This document shows, one piece after another, positions 62,875-64,000 of a stretch of 64,000 nt of DNA. The notes under the pieces were generated by a model, which was not told where the DNA came from, made no database searches, and saw only the letters and a list, made by a program, of their open reading frames with translations. The stretch is taken from assembly GCA_947385775.1 (NCBI GenBank), contig CANDMI010000007.1, positions 1-64,000 on the forward strand. Reading direction: 5' to 3'. Both the position numbers and the translations under genes were made by a program. Each line of letters opens with the position of its first letter. Within the stretch, counting starts at the first letter, position 1. The stretch comes from an uncultured Eubacterium sp. GTDB taxonomy: Bacteria > Bacillota > Clostridia > Lachnospirales > Lachnospiraceae.

Positions 62875-64000
62875 TTAAAGGGTATTTACGGGATTAAAGT
62901 CAAATTGTACGCTTATCCCGCTCCATCCCCCCTGGCTTTGCTCGATCCTTTTTTCAATAAAATCCTTGACCCTTATTAATATCTGGTAATCGGGATGCTT
63001 CATATATAATACAAACCGGTAAATGTCGCTTATCTTCGATACGGACGCTTCCGAGGGCCCAATGACCTGCAAGCTGCTCCATGTGCCGCGCGCTCCTGAT
63101 TTTTCCAGCTCTTTTCCGATCCAGCCCGCGATCTGTCCGATCGCCTGCGACGCTTTTTCCTTTACAGGGGACGTTACAAGGATGTAAAGCATATTCCATA
63201 CAGGCGGGTAGCGCATCAGCCTGCGATATAATATCTCCTCTTCGTAAAATGATTCATAATCCTGGCATTTCGCCGCCTGGATGCTAAAATGATCCGGCTG
63301 GTAGGTCTGTATGACCACGTCTCCAGGCTGATCTCCCCGCCCCGCGCGCCCCGCCGCCTGGGTAAGCAGCTGGAACGTACGCTCCGACGCGTGATGGTCG
63401 CTGGCATTTAAGGATAAGTCCGCGGCAAGCACGCCAACCAGCGTCACATTTGGAAAATCGTGGCCTTTTACGATCATCTGCGTGCCGATCAAAATATCCG
63501 CCTTATGCTCCGCAAACGCAGATAAGATCTGCTCATAGGAGTCTTTCGTGCGCGTCGTGTCATAGTCCATGCGCAAAATCCGAGCCTTCGGGAACCGCTT
63601 TTTTGCAAGCTCCTGTATTTTTTGGGTGCCAGCCCGAAAACCGCCAATATATTTTGAGCCGCAGGACGGGCAGGAATCCGGCAGCTTTGTCTCATAACCG
63701 CAGTAATGGCAAACTAACCTCTGGTTTTGATGCTGGCTTAAGGACACATCGCAATGGGGACATCGCATCACGCTTCCGCATTCCCGACAGGAGACAAACC
63801 CCGCCACGCCGCGGCGGTTTAAAAAAAGGATCGCCTGCTGCTTTTTGCTTAGCCTGTCCTCGATCAGCTCTTGCAGCCTCCGACTAAAAATCGAACGGTT
63901 TCCCGCCCCAAGCTCCGCCCTAAGATCTACGATCTCACACCTTGGCAGCGCCTTTTTTTGCACGCGCTCCTCTAAGCGAAGCAGCCTGTATTTTCCCGCC
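62875..64000 (-). CDS. priA: Primosomal protein N' (PriA), C-terminal part
   Basis: The frame is open to the window edge, so the 5' end is missing; the GTG at 63963 is internal (upstream codons still read YRLLRLEERV). The visible 375 residues are the helicase C-terminal half: LFLNRRGVAGFVSCRECG, zinc ligands CRECG, CPHC, CHYCGYETKLPDSCPSCG (core CPSCG), then the motor motifs ILIGTQMIVKGHDFPNVTLVG (core GTQMIVKGHDFP) and QAAGRAGRGDQPG. Restarts stalled forks by loading the replicative helicase. First gene of the def-fmt cluster. Confidence 0.95.
   Translation of the reverse strand, partial: AGKYRLLRLEERVQKKALPRCEIVDLRAELGAGNRSIFSRRLQELIEDRLSKKQQAILFLNRRGVAGFVSCRECGSVMRCPHCDVSLSQHQNQRLVCHYCGYETKLPDSCPSCGSKYIGGFRAGTQKIQELAKKRFPKARILRMDYDTTRTKDSYEQILSAFAEHKADILIGTQMIVKGHDFPNVTLVGVLAADLSLNASDHHASERTFQLLTQAAGRAGRGDQPGDVVIQTYQPDHFSIQAAKCQDYESFYEEEILYRRLMRYPPVWNMLYILVTSPVKEKASQAIGQIAGWIGKELEKSGARGTWSSLQVIGPSEASVSKISDIYRFVLYMKHPDYQILIRVKDFIEKRIEQSQGGWSGISVQFDFNPVNTL

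Overview
The window looks like a chromosomal segment of a gut-type Lachnospiraceae (Clostridium cluster XIVa), possibly Blautia-like. The grounds are indirect: strong AGGAGG ribosome binding sites, moderate G+C, the gene order recO-yqzL-era and priA-def-fmt-(Zn peptidase)-rsmB-rlmN-stp-prkC-rsgA-thiN, a PPDK gene next to a dimeric-type glycyl-tRNA synthetase, and many GH13/ABC sugar systems. No rRNA, tRNA, CRISPR array, prophage or insertion sequence was found. The genus is an inference.

Layout. 0.1-7.1 kb (minus strand): ppdK, glyS, a lipoprotein, recO, a small yqzL-like gene and era. 7.1-14 kb: an M16C zinc peptidase, a DUF1015 protein, a methyl-accepting chemotaxis protein and a MmcQ/MGMT-like fusion. 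13.9-15.9 kb is accessory: an MntA/HepT toxin-antitoxin locus whose hepT carries an in-frame stop, an RpiB-family gene and structured repeat DNA. 16-24 kb: an XRE/TPR regulator, guanine deaminase, a two-component system with an ABC exporter, and a PPC-domain protein. 24-34 kb is a sugar island: a broken xylB, a sugar isomerase, an AAA/PD-(D/E)XK protein, an AraC regulator and two GH13 alpha-glucosidases whose active-site signatures suggest alpha-1,4 and alpha-1,6 specificity. 34-38.5 kb: an orphan protein with a MotA-like segment, a type I toxin-antitoxin locus missed by ORF calling, and a hybrid histidine kinase. 38.5-44.5 kb: YbaK, a tandem PII-like protein with a duplicated DUF1538 membrane protein, a binding protein paired with a DAACS symporter, and an RmlD-like reductase behind a structured leader. 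44.5-53 kb: a complete oligosaccharide ABC locus (GH13, UgpC-like ATPase, DUF624, MalG, MalF, binding protein) divergent from its LacI regulator. 53-64 kb: a long housekeeping operon (thiN to priA, with priA cut by the window end).

How it works together. The two sugar regions are each built around a local regulator: AraC before the two glucosidases, LacI before the ABC operon. In the LacI case two 14-bp palindromes 60 bp apart bracket the predicted binding-protein promoter, a looping-repression layout. The two-component/ABC module has a TTACA-N4-TGTAA palindrome in front of the transporter genes, as in Bce-type detoxification systems, although the permease and kinase architectures differ from BceB and BceS.

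Three genes are broken in different ways: hepT (nonsense codon), xylB (small deletion plus frameshift) and malF (one extra G in a 7-G run). The most interesting non-coding items are the type I toxin-antitoxin locus at 34.8-35.1 kb, the leader with a terminator before the rmlD-like gene, and a dispersed palindromic repeat family in intergenic DNA. No wholly new system is proven.
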